A stretch of DNA of 11,813 bases from Thermotoga sp. 4484_232 (GTDB lineage Bacteria > Thermotogota > Thermotogae > Thermotogales > Thermotogaceae), in NCBI GenBank assembly GCA_002084985.1, contig MZGO01000038.1, forward strand, positions 1 through 11,813, in the 5' to 3' direction. Shown piece after piece: positions 1 through 6,718 of the stretch. Each line of letters begins with the position of its first letter. Position 1 is the stretch's first letter. The translations under genes were made by a program, and so were the position numbers. The notes under the pieces are model-generated. The model did not search any database, had not been told where the DNA came from, and was given only the letters and a program-made list of their open reading frames with translations.

Positions 1-752
1 CTGAAATCTTCATCTTTGGATCTCAACTCATCGAGGGCTTTATCGAAATCGCTTTTAACAGTATCTACCCTCTTTGAGAATTCTTCCCTCACATTCCCCA
101 GCTCGTTGTCTACACTGGATGCCAGATTCGTGACGCTGGAAGACAGGGTGACGATGGTATCTTTCAAAACAGAGATGTTTTCTTCAAAAAACTTGACCTT
201 TCCAGAGAACGCTCTTTCCACGTTTGAAATTTTGCTTTTCACAGTGGGTAGATCCCTTTTAACCCCCTCAAGCTCGTTCCTTAAGACACTGATGGACGAT
301 CTCACTGAGGAAATCTCCCTTTTGAGCCCCTTGATCTCACTTTCCAGATCCTTCTCAAATTTTTCAACATTCTCCAATTTCTGCTGAAGTTTCGGCAGAT
401 CCTCCAAGGATTTCACAACTTCTTCTATCCTCTTCTCGATCTTCGAAACCCTGGTGTCGAGAGCAACAAAAGTGTTCTTTATGACACCCACCTCTTCGGG
501 GATCCCCTTCATTTTCGATAATTCATCTAGAGAGAACACGTTTATCAGGTTATAGAGGTATTGAGCAAGATCAAAACGAGTTATGAGCAGAGCTCCCCTG
601 AAGTAGCCCTTGGAATCCAGCTCCATGATCCCTTTATCAACAACGTAATTAACGGCTTCGTAGACATCCAGACCGGGAGACACGTCTTTTATCTCTGCGC
701 ATAGGATGAAAACCGGTATAAGAACCATCATGGAAAACAACAATCTTTTCAA
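1..752 (-). CDS. Omp-alpha-like SLH plus coiled-coil outer-envelope protein (3' end beyond window)
   Basis: Exported protein resembling Thermotoga Omp-alpha, the rod that spaces the outer sheath from the cell body; here 250 codons are open and the C-terminus lies beyond the left edge. I read it from a TTG at 750-752, preceded by a near-perfect ribosome site GGAGGTGAT (757-765). Residues 1-19 form a signal peptide (MKRLL, hydrophobic core, cleavage likely after LCA; Cys18 lacks a lipobox context). Residues about 21-75 look like one divergent SLH domain (YEAVNYVVDKGIM, then GYFRGALLITRFDLAQYL). From about residue 85 to the edge the chain is charged, glycine-poor and heptad-patterned, consistent with a long coiled coil. 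Known Omp-alpha proteins end in a C-terminal membrane anchor, which cannot be seen here. It follows the PEGA gene by 22 bases, so the two are probably co-transcribed. Exact paralogue identity is uncertain. Confidence 0.8.
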   Translation of the reverse strand, partial: MKRLLFSMMVLIPVFILCAEIKDVSPGLDVYEAVNYVVDKGIMELDSKGYFRGALLITRFDLAQYLYNLINVFSLDELSKMKGIPEEVGVIKNTFVALDTRVSKIEKRIEEVVKSLEDLPKLQQKLENVEKFEKDLESEIKGLKREISSVRSSISVLRNELEGVKRDLPTVKSKISNVERAFSGKVKFFEENISVLKDTIVTLSSSVTNLASSVDNELGNVREEFSKRVDTVKSDFDKALDELRSKDEDF

Positions 753-756
753 AGCG

Positions 757-765
757 ATCACCTCC
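757..765 (-). promoter_or_regulatory. Strong Shine-Dalgarno for the SLH/coiled-coil gene
   Basis: GGAGGTGAT on the minus strand; the GGAGG core lies 8 bases before the TTG at 750-752. It decides the start, because the open frame has no ATG or GTG until later inside the signal peptide. It falls in the 22-base gap after the PEGA gene stop. Confidence 0.75.
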
Positions 766-774
766 TGAATTCGT

Positions 775-2292
775 TCATTTTTTAATTGAGATGAAAACCT
801 TGGGCGATACACCATCCACAAGGATCTTGTAAACACTCCTCTCCCCGTTCCTGAACACGAGTTCGTGAATGCCTGTTTCTACCATCACTTCCGCTTCATC
901 CCTTCCTAAGTATTTTCCATCTAAGAACACGTCGGCACCATCGAATCTCAGTTTCAAAAGGACTTTCTTCGAAAGCATCTCTTTGATAACCTGGACTTTT
1001 GAAGATTCTATCATCACGGACATCTCTTTGAAACCCTCGAGTTTCAACTTTCTTACACCCGCGTCAACCATATGGAGCAGTATCGGGGTGGTCCCAACGA
1101 TCTCTCCATCTATGGACACTCGCACACCCGATGGTATCGTCAATACATAGATGAAACCCTTCCCAGCTATCTTAGGGAAGAGTTCTACAAAACTTCCTGG
1201 AAGGAGTTTCAAGGTGGTTTCATACCTCTTTCCCTCATGGGTCACACTCACTCTGTACTCTCCCGGCTTGAGGTGCAGAATTTTTGGGGGAATGTAGATC
1301 TTTTCATATATTGTGAAAGTGGTTTTGAGAGGGTCCCCTCCAAGGATCAGGGTGGCGGTTTCATTCTTTTTCAGCACCATATCCCTGTCTAAAAATACGA
1401 AATCCGCCCATTTTCCATTTTTCCACACAATCTCTATCATATAGAAACCTTCGTACTCTATCACTTTCCCCATACCTGGTTTTAAAACCACCTTTGTGCT
1501 CGTTCCTTCGAATCCTTCCTTTTCGACCGTCACCGTGTAGGTTCCTGGCCGAAGGGTGAGGACCGTCGATGGTGGTATTTCCATCCCATTCAGTTTCACA
1601 GACACAATGGTCGGCTCTCCTGTGACTTTCAGATAAGAGATCGGTTCAAGCTCGAAAGAGAACTTCTTTATATCCTTCTCCTTGAGGAAAAATTCCTTCT
1701 CCACAGTCTTATACCCCGTTTTCTCCAACACAAGTTTGTGGTATCCTTCTTTGAGTTCCAGAGTTATGGGTGTCAAGCCCTTTTCTTCTCCATCAACTAT
1801 GAGAGTTGCCTTGGGACTGGATTCGACTGTGACGGTTCCATAAGGATACAAACAGAGCGTTAAGGATTTCACAGAGAACGGTTTCAAGCTCACGATCACT
1901 TTTCTCTCCCCAAAATTCTCCTTTTTAAGCAACATGGTGTGCGTACCAGCTGGGAGGTATACCTCAAGAGGGGTTTCCCCAATGATTTCTCCGTTCACCA
2001 TGACCTTGGCACCGGTTGGATCGCTGGTTACTTTCAAAAGGGATAAGGGAGTTAGAGTGAAAAACAGATCAGTGGCGTTTTTCAAGGTGGTTTCGACCTT
2101 CTCGTACCCCGGTTTCACTATTTCTATGGTATCTCCTGCAGCCGCTTCAACTTCCAATCCACTGCTGTTTTTCGTTACCCCTATTAAACTGCCGTTGATA
2201 TAAACCATGGCACCGGCCGGTATGGTCCTTATCAAAATGGATCCCAGAACACTTATATTCAAAAGAATGAACAACAGAAAAACGTATTTCAT
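775..2292 (-). CDS. Exported multi-repeat PEGA-domain protein
   Basis: A 505-residue exported protein made of tandem PEGA-type beta repeats. Residues 1-18 are a signal peptide (MKYVFLLFILLNISVLGS). Repeats follow at roughly 19-85, 86-150, 151-217, 218-285, 379-445 and 446-503, with a more divergent stretch at 286-378. Repeats show the family pattern of a P-x-G/A-x-V-x-(V/I)-(N/D)-G turn, then G-x-TP, then a G-x-(H/Y)-x-(L/V) strand, for example TSDPTGAKVMVNG, GETPLEVYLPAGTHT, SIDGEIVGTTP. PEGA domains occur in surface-layer-associated and cell-wall proteins; their ligand is generally unknown, so the role here is inferred as envelope-structural. The ATG overlaps the rsmI stop by four bases (ATGA), with GGAGG at 2300-2304 spaced 7 bases. 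The SLH/coiled-coil gene follows, which supports an envelope location. No enzymatic motif is visible. Confidence 0.85.
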   Translation of the reverse strand: MKYVFLLFILLNISVLGSILIRTIPAGAMVYINGSLIGVTKNSSGLEVEAAAGDTIEIVKPGYEKVETTLKNATDLFFTLTPLSLLKVTSDPTGAKVMVNGEIIGETPLEVYLPAGTHTMLLKKENFGERKVIVSLKPFSVKSLTLCLYPYGTVTVESSPKATLIVDGEEKGLTPITLELKEGYHKLVLEKTGYKTVEKEFFLKEKDIKKFSFELEPISYLKVTGEPTIVSVKLNGMEIPPSTVLTLRPGTYTVTVEKEGFEGTSTKVVLKPGMGKVIEYEGFYMIEIVWKNGKWADFVFLDRDMVLKKNETATLILGGDPLKTTFTIYEKIYIPPKILHLKPGEYRVSVTHEGKRYETTLKLLPGSFVELFPKIAGKGFIYVLTIPSGVRVSIDGEIVGTTPILLHMVDAGVRKLKLEGFKEMSVMIESSKVQVIKEMLSKKVLLKLRFDGADVFLDGKYLGRDEAEVMVETGIHELVFRNGERSVYKILVDGVSPKVFISIKK

Positions 2293-2993
2293 ATCTTTTC
2301 CTCCTCAGATTCGACTTTTCCAGATAGAACGATCGTTATCTCCCCCAAAGCTCCTTTCTGAAAATGTTTTATAGCTTCTTCAACCGTCCCTCTGAAAAAT
2401 TCCTGGAATTTCTTCGTCATCTCTCTCGCTATGAACACCTCCCTGTTACCCATTATATCCATTATATCTTTCAATGTGTCCAACAACCTTTCTGGAGATT
2501 CGAAAAAAACCATAACCCTTTTCTCGTCTCTCAGTGTCCTCAAAAGTCTTCTTCTTCTCTTTCCTCTGGGCAGGAAACCTTCGAATATGAATTTGGAACC
2601 GGGGAAACCGCTAACAGCCACAGCGGATATTAAAGCACTGGGGCCCGGTACCACATCCACCTCTATTCCCTCTTTCCAACAGGCATCCACCAAATCACAA
2701 CCAGGATCGGATATTACAGGCATACCAGCATTTGAAACAAGAGCCCCCGTTTTTCCTCCTCTTAGTTTCTTTATCACCATTGGGATCTTTTTTCTGGCGT
2801 TCTTTTCGTTGAACGAAATCATATCTTTCTTCCTTATACCATACCTGTTGAGCAGTATATAGGTTCTCCTTTTGTCCTCTGAGAGAAGGAAATCAACCTC
2901 TCTCAAGACTTTTATCGCTCTTATAGTTATATCCTCAAGATTTCCTATCGGAGTTCCAACTATGTAGAGTTTCCCCAATTCCATCACTTCCAA
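2289..2993 (-). CDS. rsmI: 16S rRNA (cytidine1402-2'-O)-methyltransferase RsmI
   Basis: SAM-dependent tetrapyrrole-methylase-fold enzyme that 2'-O-methylates C1402 in the decoding centre of 16S rRNA. Numbering from the TTG at 2991-2993, I see LYIVGTPIGNLEDIT (9-23), LLSEDKRRT (37-44), SNAGMPVISDPG (87-98), VVPGPSA (114-120), FFESPERL (163-170) and AREMTKKFQEFFRGT (189-203), all RsmI landmarks. At about 234 residues it is shorter than E. coli RsmI (286) and lacks the small C-terminal extension. The usual SDAGTP motif reads SNAGMP. The start is ambiguous: TTG 2991-2993 has an AAGGA 11 bases upstream, while ATG 2982-2984 (MELGKLY) has no well-spaced ribosome site. Either start lies inside the end of the preceding lipoyl-pathway gene (59 or 50 base overlap), so translation is probably coupled. 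Confidence 0.92.
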   Translation of the reverse strand: MEVMELGKLYIVGTPIGNLEDITIRAIKVLREVDFLLSEDKRRTYILLNRYGIRKKDMISFNEKNARKKIPMVIKKLRGGKTGALVSNAGMPVISDPGCDLVDACWKEGIEVDVVPGPSALISAVAVSGFPGSKFIFEGFLPRGKRRRRLLRTLRDEKRVMVFFESPERLLDTLKDIMDIMGNREVFIAREMTKKFQEFFRGTVEEAIKHFQKGALGEITIVLSGKVESEEEKI

Positions 2994-3723
2994 ATACGAT
3001 GTATTCCTTCGCCCTTTCCCTCGCCCTCTTCACAATTCTATCAGGTAAATCTCTTTCTTTCCTCGATCCCAGGATCTTCTCAAAAGATCTCTTCAAGTTG
3101 ATAACTATCTTTTTGAAGGGAACTTGTACCACGTTCCAAATACCAATGATACTTCTTTCCACCTCACTCATGGGCATGTTGAAAATTTCACCGAGAAACT
3201 CCCCATCGTAATCCAATATTATGGATCCGTGCTGCAGGATGAACTCTCTTGTTCTGAACTGAGCACTCCCAACGAGCTTTCTCCCGTTCAGTGTTATCTC
3301 GTATATCGATGGTGCCCTGAAACAGAATGGCGTGTTATCCCTTCTGCCTTTATCCTTCTTCACCTCTATTCCGAGATCCCTCAGAGAATCCATGATTACA
3401 TCAGATATCACGTTGTAAAGCTCTAGAACCTTCAGATTGTAAAGATCGTGCCCTTCCGGTATGGATATGGAATACGTGATCTCTCTGTGATGGAAGACAC
3501 CCCTTCCCCCTGTCGGCCTTCTAACACAGGGTATAGAGAAGGCTCTCACGAAATCCCAATTTATACCCCAAAGTTTCTGATGTCTTCCAAGAGATAATGT
3601 GGGCTTTTCCCAGGTGTAAAGCCTCAGAATGGGCTCTTTCAACTCGTATGAGAGATTCCCAAGTTCAACATCCAGCGCCATGTTGAAATCCCCGGGAGTG
3701 TTCCATGTCTCGAAGACGATCAC
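2935..3723 (-). CDS. LipM/LplA-family octanoyl- or lipoyl-protein transferase
   Basis: Member of the biotin/lipoate protein ligase fold family, which attaches octanoyl or lipoyl groups to a lysine of lipoyl domains (GcvH or 2-oxoacid dehydrogenase E2). The 262-residue chain has RRPTGGRGVFHHREITYS (68-85), CFRAPSIYEI (134-143), GRKLVGSAQFR (147-157) and ILQHGSIILD (162-171). Presence of Cys134 together with Lys149 in GRKLVGSAQ closely matches the Bacillus LipM octanoyltransferase pattern, where that cysteine is catalytic; classical LplA ligases lack it and often carry an extra C-terminal domain, absent here. I therefore favour an octanoyltransferase, but lipoate ligase is possible. The GTG at 3721-3723 follows GAGGTGA (3728-3734), which contains the rsmG stop. 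The last ~20 residues overlap the start of rsmI and look unconserved. Confidence 0.82.
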   Translation of the reverse strand: MIVFETWNTPGDFNMALDVELGNLSYELKEPILRLYTWEKPTLSLGRHQKLWGINWDFVRAFSIPCVRRPTGGRGVFHHREITYSISIPEGHDLYNLKVLELYNVISDVIMDSLRDLGIEVKKDKGRRDNTPFCFRAPSIYEITLNGRKLVGSAQFRTREFILQHGSIILDYDGEFLGEIFNMPMSEVERSIIGIWNVVQVPFKKIVINLKRSFEKILGSRKERDLPDRIVKRARERAKEYIVFGSDGIGETLHSWNSDRKS

Positions 3724-3727
3724 GTTT

Positions 3728-4405
3728 TCACCTCAGAGGTCTCTTTTGGGGTATTCCAGGTTTCCTGGGATATCTTTGAGGGGTCTCCTTCACCTTTTTG
3801 AAGACCAGAAGGACTCTCTTCTCCCCTGTTAGAAGCTCATAAGATACGGTTCTTTCAAGATCGACTCCCAGGACTTCAGCTGCTCTTTCGGATTCGAAGA
3901 GTTCCTCTACGTACCTTGGGCCTTTATACAGAAACAGTTTCCCACCAACTTTGATGAAGGGAACGGTGAGTTCTAAAAGAACGTTCAACTTCGCAACAGC
4001 TCTCGACGTGGCGTAATCGTACGTTTCCCTCTCCATTCTTCCCAGAATCTCTGCCCTTTCGCAGACCAACCTGACGTTTTCCAAAGAAAGTCTTTTCACA
4101 ACTTCCTCCAGAAACTTTATCTTCTTGTGTTTTGAATCCAGAAGAGTCACTTTAAGATCCTGCGTGAAAGCCAGGATCATACCCGGTATCCCCGCACCGG
4201 TTCCCACATCTATCAGCGTTCCTGAAAGTTTCTCGTTTAGAGGGTAAAGAATCTCTGCAACACTCTTATGTATCAATTCCTCCAAGTTGCTCACACCGGT
4301 CAGGTTCATTGGTGCCCTAAGGATCATATTCAAATACTCTTCGATTCCTCTTTCCACTTCCTCATCGAGCGATAGACCATAATCTTTGAGAATTCTGTTA
4401 ACCAT
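3728..4405 (-). CDS. rsmG: 16S rRNA (guanine527-N7)-methyltransferase RsmG (GidB)
   Basis: Rossmann-fold methyltransferase that makes m7G527 of 16S rRNA in the 530 loop; its loss in other bacteria gives low-level streptomycin resistance. The 225-residue chain shows an N-terminal helical part with NLTGVSNLEELIHKSVAEIL (34-53), the SAM-binding loop IDVGTGAGIPG (65-75), LLDSKHKKIKFLEEV (88-102), the conserved SRAVAKL (134-140), YKGP (160-163) and the basic tail RYPRKPGIPQKRPL (211-224), all standard for RsmG/GidB at normal length. The ATG (4403-4405) follows AGGGGG with a 7-base spacer and overlaps the permease stop by 8 bases, so the two are translationally coupled. It is separated from the next gene by 4 bases. 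Nothing appears broken. Confidence 0.96.
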   Translation of the reverse strand: MVNRILKDYGLSLDEEVERGIEEYLNMILRAPMNLTGVSNLEELIHKSVAEILYPLNEKLSGTLIDVGTGAGIPGMILAFTQDLKVTLLDSKHKKIKFLEEVVKRLSLENVRLVCERAEILGRMERETYDYATSRAVAKLNVLLELTVPFIKVGGKLFLYKGPRYVEELFESERAAEVLGVDLERTVSYELLTGEKRVLLVFKKVKETPQRYPRKPGIPQKRPLR

Positions 4406-5189
4406 TTCTTATCCCCCTCACGATGAGTGTTGTGAAGAACATCCCCCCTAGTATCGCCACTATGGAAGCTCCAGATGGTATATCGAAGTAGTACGAAAGC
4501 GTAAGACCGAGAAAAACGGAACCAATGGAAAACAGAGGAGATATCGCGAACATCTTCTTGTAATTTCTGAAGAGAACCATCGTTGTGGCAACCGGTATCA
4601 CAAGCATTGCAGAGACAAGAATTATGCCAAGGACCTTTATCGAAACCACAACAACCATTGCGAGGATCAAAAGGTACAGAAAATATATGGGAACTATCGG
4701 TATTCCCATTACCCTCGAGAACTCCTCGTCGAGTGTCATGTAAACGAGCCTCTCTCCGAAAAGGATGGTAAACACCAGAACTACGATGGATACACCCAGG
4801 AGGATCTTCAGATCGTTTTCCGTCACGGCGAGTATATCCCCAAACAGGTACGCGAGGATGTCTCCCGTGTACTTACCTCTGAGAGAAATGAAGATTACAC
4901 CAATGGCCATGGAAAGGGGAAAGAGTATTCCCATCCCGACATCCTCATGCACGCCCCTCCTTGCAAGATACCCAAGAACGATGGCGGTGCCCATGGCAAG
5001 AATCAGGGAAACCAGAAAGGGATCGAAACCGAAGAAGAGCGCAAGACCGATCCCTGCAAAAGAGACATGCGCTATTCCACTTCCAAAGAATGCCATTCTT
5101 CTCAGAACAACGGGAACGCCTATCAAAGATGTGACGAATCCCGTCAAGATACCGGCAAGAACTGCCTTCATCAAGAAAGAAGGGATCAC
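4398..5189 (-). CDS. ABC-3 family metal transporter permease (ZnuB/MntB type)
   Basis: Integral membrane permease of the ABC-3 family that imports zinc or manganese with a ZnuC-type ATPase and a ZnuA-type binding protein. The 263 residues are nearly all hydrophobic, with about eight membrane spans. Family landmarks are VVLRRMAFFGSGIAHVSFAG (27-46), a ...YLFGDILAVT... loop (114-122), LDEEFSRVMGIP (153-164, the ATPase-coupling region) and KVLGIILVSAMLVIPVATT (185-203). The GTG start (5187-5189) has GGAGG at 5197-5201 with a 7-base spacer. It overlaps the TGA that ends the remnant ATPase frame (5186-5188), the coupling expected for an intact znuC-znuB pair. The permease itself looks full length and undamaged although its ATPase is broken. 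No substrate-binding protein gene is in the window, so the metal cannot be assigned. Confidence 0.9.
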   Translation of the reverse strand: MIPSFLMKAVLAGILTGFVTSLIGVPVVLRRMAFFGSGIAHVSFAGIGLALFFGFDPFLVSLILAMGTAIVLGYLARRGVHEDVGMGILFPLSMAIGVIFISLRGKYTGDILAYLFGDILAVTENDLKILLGVSIVVLVFTILFGERLVYMTLDEEFSRVMGIPIVPIYFLYLLILAMVVVVSIKVLGIILVSAMLVIPVATTMVLFRNYKKMFAISPLFSIGSVFLGLTLSYYFDIPSGASIVAILGGMFFTTLIVRGIRNG

Positions 5190-5786
5190 GCCGAACCCTC
5201 CTTGTGCTTGTGAAGAACAGGTCTTACAGCGAATCCGTACAGCTTCTCGAAGAATTCTCTTGGTAACTCTTCAACGTTTTCTGCATGTCTCACCAATCTT
5301 CTGTTTATACACAGGTTGAGAGACGATCGCTCTTGCGATCATCACTCTCTGTCTTTCTCCTCCAGATAATTCCTTTATCAACTTCTTCTTTTTATCCAAC
5401 AACCCAACAACTTCCAAAGCTCTATTCACCTGATCTTTGAACTTACCTTTTGATTCAAGATATCCCCTTCTTACTCCCATGAAAACGACGTCCTCAACGG
5501 TCATGGGCACGTTATGGCGCTCCTGAACTCCCTGGGGAACGTACCCAACAGTTCTCTTTTTGAGATATTCATTCGGGGGAAGACCAAATATGTAGATCTC
5601 ACCTTTCACCGGCCTTATCAAACCAAGGATGGCTCTTATCAACGTGGTTTTCCCACCACCGTTTGGACCAACGATGGTGGTGAAGGACCCTTTCCTCACC
5701 GAAAAATTCACGTTTTCTAGAACCATCACGTCTCCATATTTCACGAAAAGATTCTTCACTTCGAGACAAATTTCACAGACTTCCAA
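5186..5786 (-). pseudogene. Broken ZnuC-type ABC ATPase (internal out-of-frame deletion)
   Basis: ATPase partner of the adjacent ABC-3 permease. From TTG 5784-5786 (AGGGGG at 5795-5800, 8-base spacer) the frame encodes Walker A GPNGGGKT (40-47), Q-loop GYVPQ (81-85) and signature LSGGERQR (140-147). It continues normally to ARAIVSQP (151-158), then gives 13 unrelated residues and stops at 5271. In another frame, 5311 down to 5186, 41 residues are recognisably the family tail: CINRRLVRHAENV, then EFFEKLYGFAVRP and a His-rich end, stopping at the permease start. Between SQP and CINRR the family has about 50-60 residues holding Walker B (LLDEP), D-loop and the H-loop SHD; all are missing. The junction is at about 5310-5315. 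No single frameshift could restore an ATPase, because the catalytic glutamate and histidine are gone. I infer an internal out-of-frame deletion; a chimeric assembly is the alternative. Confidence 0.85.
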
Positions 5787-5808
5787 CTTCTATACCCCCT
5801 CAGATACG

Positions 5809-5817
5809 ATTTTAACA
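5809..5817 (-). promoter_or_regulatory. Candidate extended -10 promoter, leftward operon
   Basis: On the minus strand TGT-TAAAAT reads as an extended -10 (TGn plus TAAAAT, 5 of 6 matches to TATAAT). No good -35 hexamer sits 16-18 bases upstream, as is usual for extended -10 promoters. A start near 5802 would give a leader of only about 16 bases before the TTG at 5786, just covering the ribosome site at 5795-5800. Prediction by eye only. Confidence 0.35.
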
Positions 5818-5836
5818 TCAACTTTCACTCCTTCTG

Positions 5837-5845
5837 TGTTATACT
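5837..5845 (+). promoter_or_regulatory. Candidate extended -10 promoter, rightward operon
   Basis: TGT-TATACT is an extended -10 (TGn plus a 5 of 6 match to TATAAT) located 34 bases before the ATG of the protease gene, giving a transcription start near 5852 and a leader of about 27 bases that includes GGGAGGTG (5864-5871). No clear -35 is visible. This and its minus-strand counterpart lie in the only real intergenic region of the window. Confidence 0.4.
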
Positions 5846-5878
5846 TCCCTAAGAATCATCCATGGGAGGTGCTACATT

Positions 5879-6718
5879 ATGAGTTTCATATTTGAACTTT
5901 TCTGGATGATTTTGATACTTTCTCTTTTCATACCCTTTTTGAGGGCGTATTCTTTGAAAACATCTCGTGAAGCTCTCATAAGGGAGATGGAGAAGAAAAG
6001 AGGAAGCAGGGTCATAACATTGATACATCGCATGGAATCCTTCAGCTTCTTCGGAATGTCGATGAGGAAATTCATAGATATAGAAGACTCTGAAGAAGTT
6101 CTGAGAGCCATAAAGATGACACCGGAAGACATGCCGATAGATCTGATCATACACACACCAGGTGGACTCATGCTGGCTGCTGAACAGATAGCAAAAGCTC
6201 TGAAGAAGCATAAGGGAAAGGTAACGGTGTTCATTCCACACTATGCGATGTCTGGAGGGACCCTTATAGCCCTACCAGCTGACGAGATCGTCATGGATGA
6301 GAACGCCGTTTTGGGACCCTTGGATCCACAGATTGGGGGGTATCCTGCTGCATCCATTTTGAAAGTTCTGGAGACGAAGGATCTGAACGAGATAGATGAT
6401 GAGACCCTTATCTTAGCGGATGTTTCAAGGAAAGCCATCGATCAGGTGAAAAGGTTCGTGAAGGATCTTCTGAGGGATAAGATGGGGGAGGAGAAAGCAG
6501 AAGAGGTGGCCGATAAACTCTGCTCTGGTTACTGGACCCATGACTATCCACTCACATACGAACATCTAAGAGAGCTGGGAATAGAGGTATCCACGGACAT
6601 GCCACAAGAGATATACGATCTCATGGATCTCTACAAACAGACAGAACAGCAAAGACCGTCAGTTCAATACATTCCCATCCCTTACAGAAGAAAATCCGAG
6701 GAGAAAAGCAAATCATGA
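5879..6718 (+). CDS. Membrane-anchored ClpP-fold serine protease of the SDH_sah family
   Basis: Predicted membrane-bound protease of the SDH_sah ('serine dehydrogenase proteinase') family, related to ClpP and SppA. One N-terminal membrane helix lies at about residues 3-23 (FIFELFWMILILSLFIPFL). The ClpP/crotonase-fold core follows with DLIIHTPGGLMLAAEQIAKA (88-107), PHYAMSGGTLIALPADEIV (120-138) with Ser125 the probable nucleophile, and the family motif LGPLDPQIGG (145-154). A conserved THDYPLTYEHLRELGI (220-235) contributes a candidate catalytic His221 or neighbouring acid; the exact catalytic set is inference. The C-terminal 25 residues are polar and probably disordered. The ATG is preceded by GGAGG 9 bases upstream, is first in the rightward operon, and its stop overlaps rnhB by ATGA. 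Substrates are unknown; membrane-protein quality control is the likely role. Confidence 0.9.
   Translation: MSFIFELFWMILILSLFIPFLRAYSLKTSREALIREMEKKRGSRVITLIHRMESFSFFGMSMRKFIDIEDSEEVLRAIKMTPEDMPIDLIIHTPGGLMLAAEQIAKALKKHKGKVTVFIPHYAMSGGTLIALPADEIVMDENAVLGPLDPQIGGYPAASILKVLETKDLNEIDDETLILADVSRKAIDQVKRFVKDLLRDKMGEEKAEEVADKLCSGYWTHDYPLTYEHLRELGIEVSTDMPQEIYDLMDLYKQTEQQRPSVQYIPIPYRRKSEEKSKS

Noticed and set aside
16..387. Plus-strand open frame of 123 codons at the left edge
   Set aside because: It is the complement of the coiled-coil gene, whose minus-strand frame stays open from 752 to the edge with signal peptide, SLH-like domain and a strong ribosome site. The plus reading is Ser/Leu-rich low-complexity with no ribosome site.
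4765..5319. 184-codon plus-strand open frame opposite the permease and ATPase genes
   Set aside because: Antisense shadow: Arg/Pro/Thr-rich, no conserved motif, and the minus strand encodes a clear ABC-3 permease over most of it.
5271..5330. Programmed frameshift to rescue the ABC ATPase
   Set aside because: Joining the two frames still leaves no Walker B, D-loop or H-loop, and no slippery heptamer is evident at the junction, so recoding could not yield a working ATPase.
5849..6241. Minus-strand frames of 120-130 codons opposite the SDH_sah protease
   Set aside because: The composition is typical of antisense frames and the protease on the plus strand has clear family motifs, a promoter-like element and a ribosome site.
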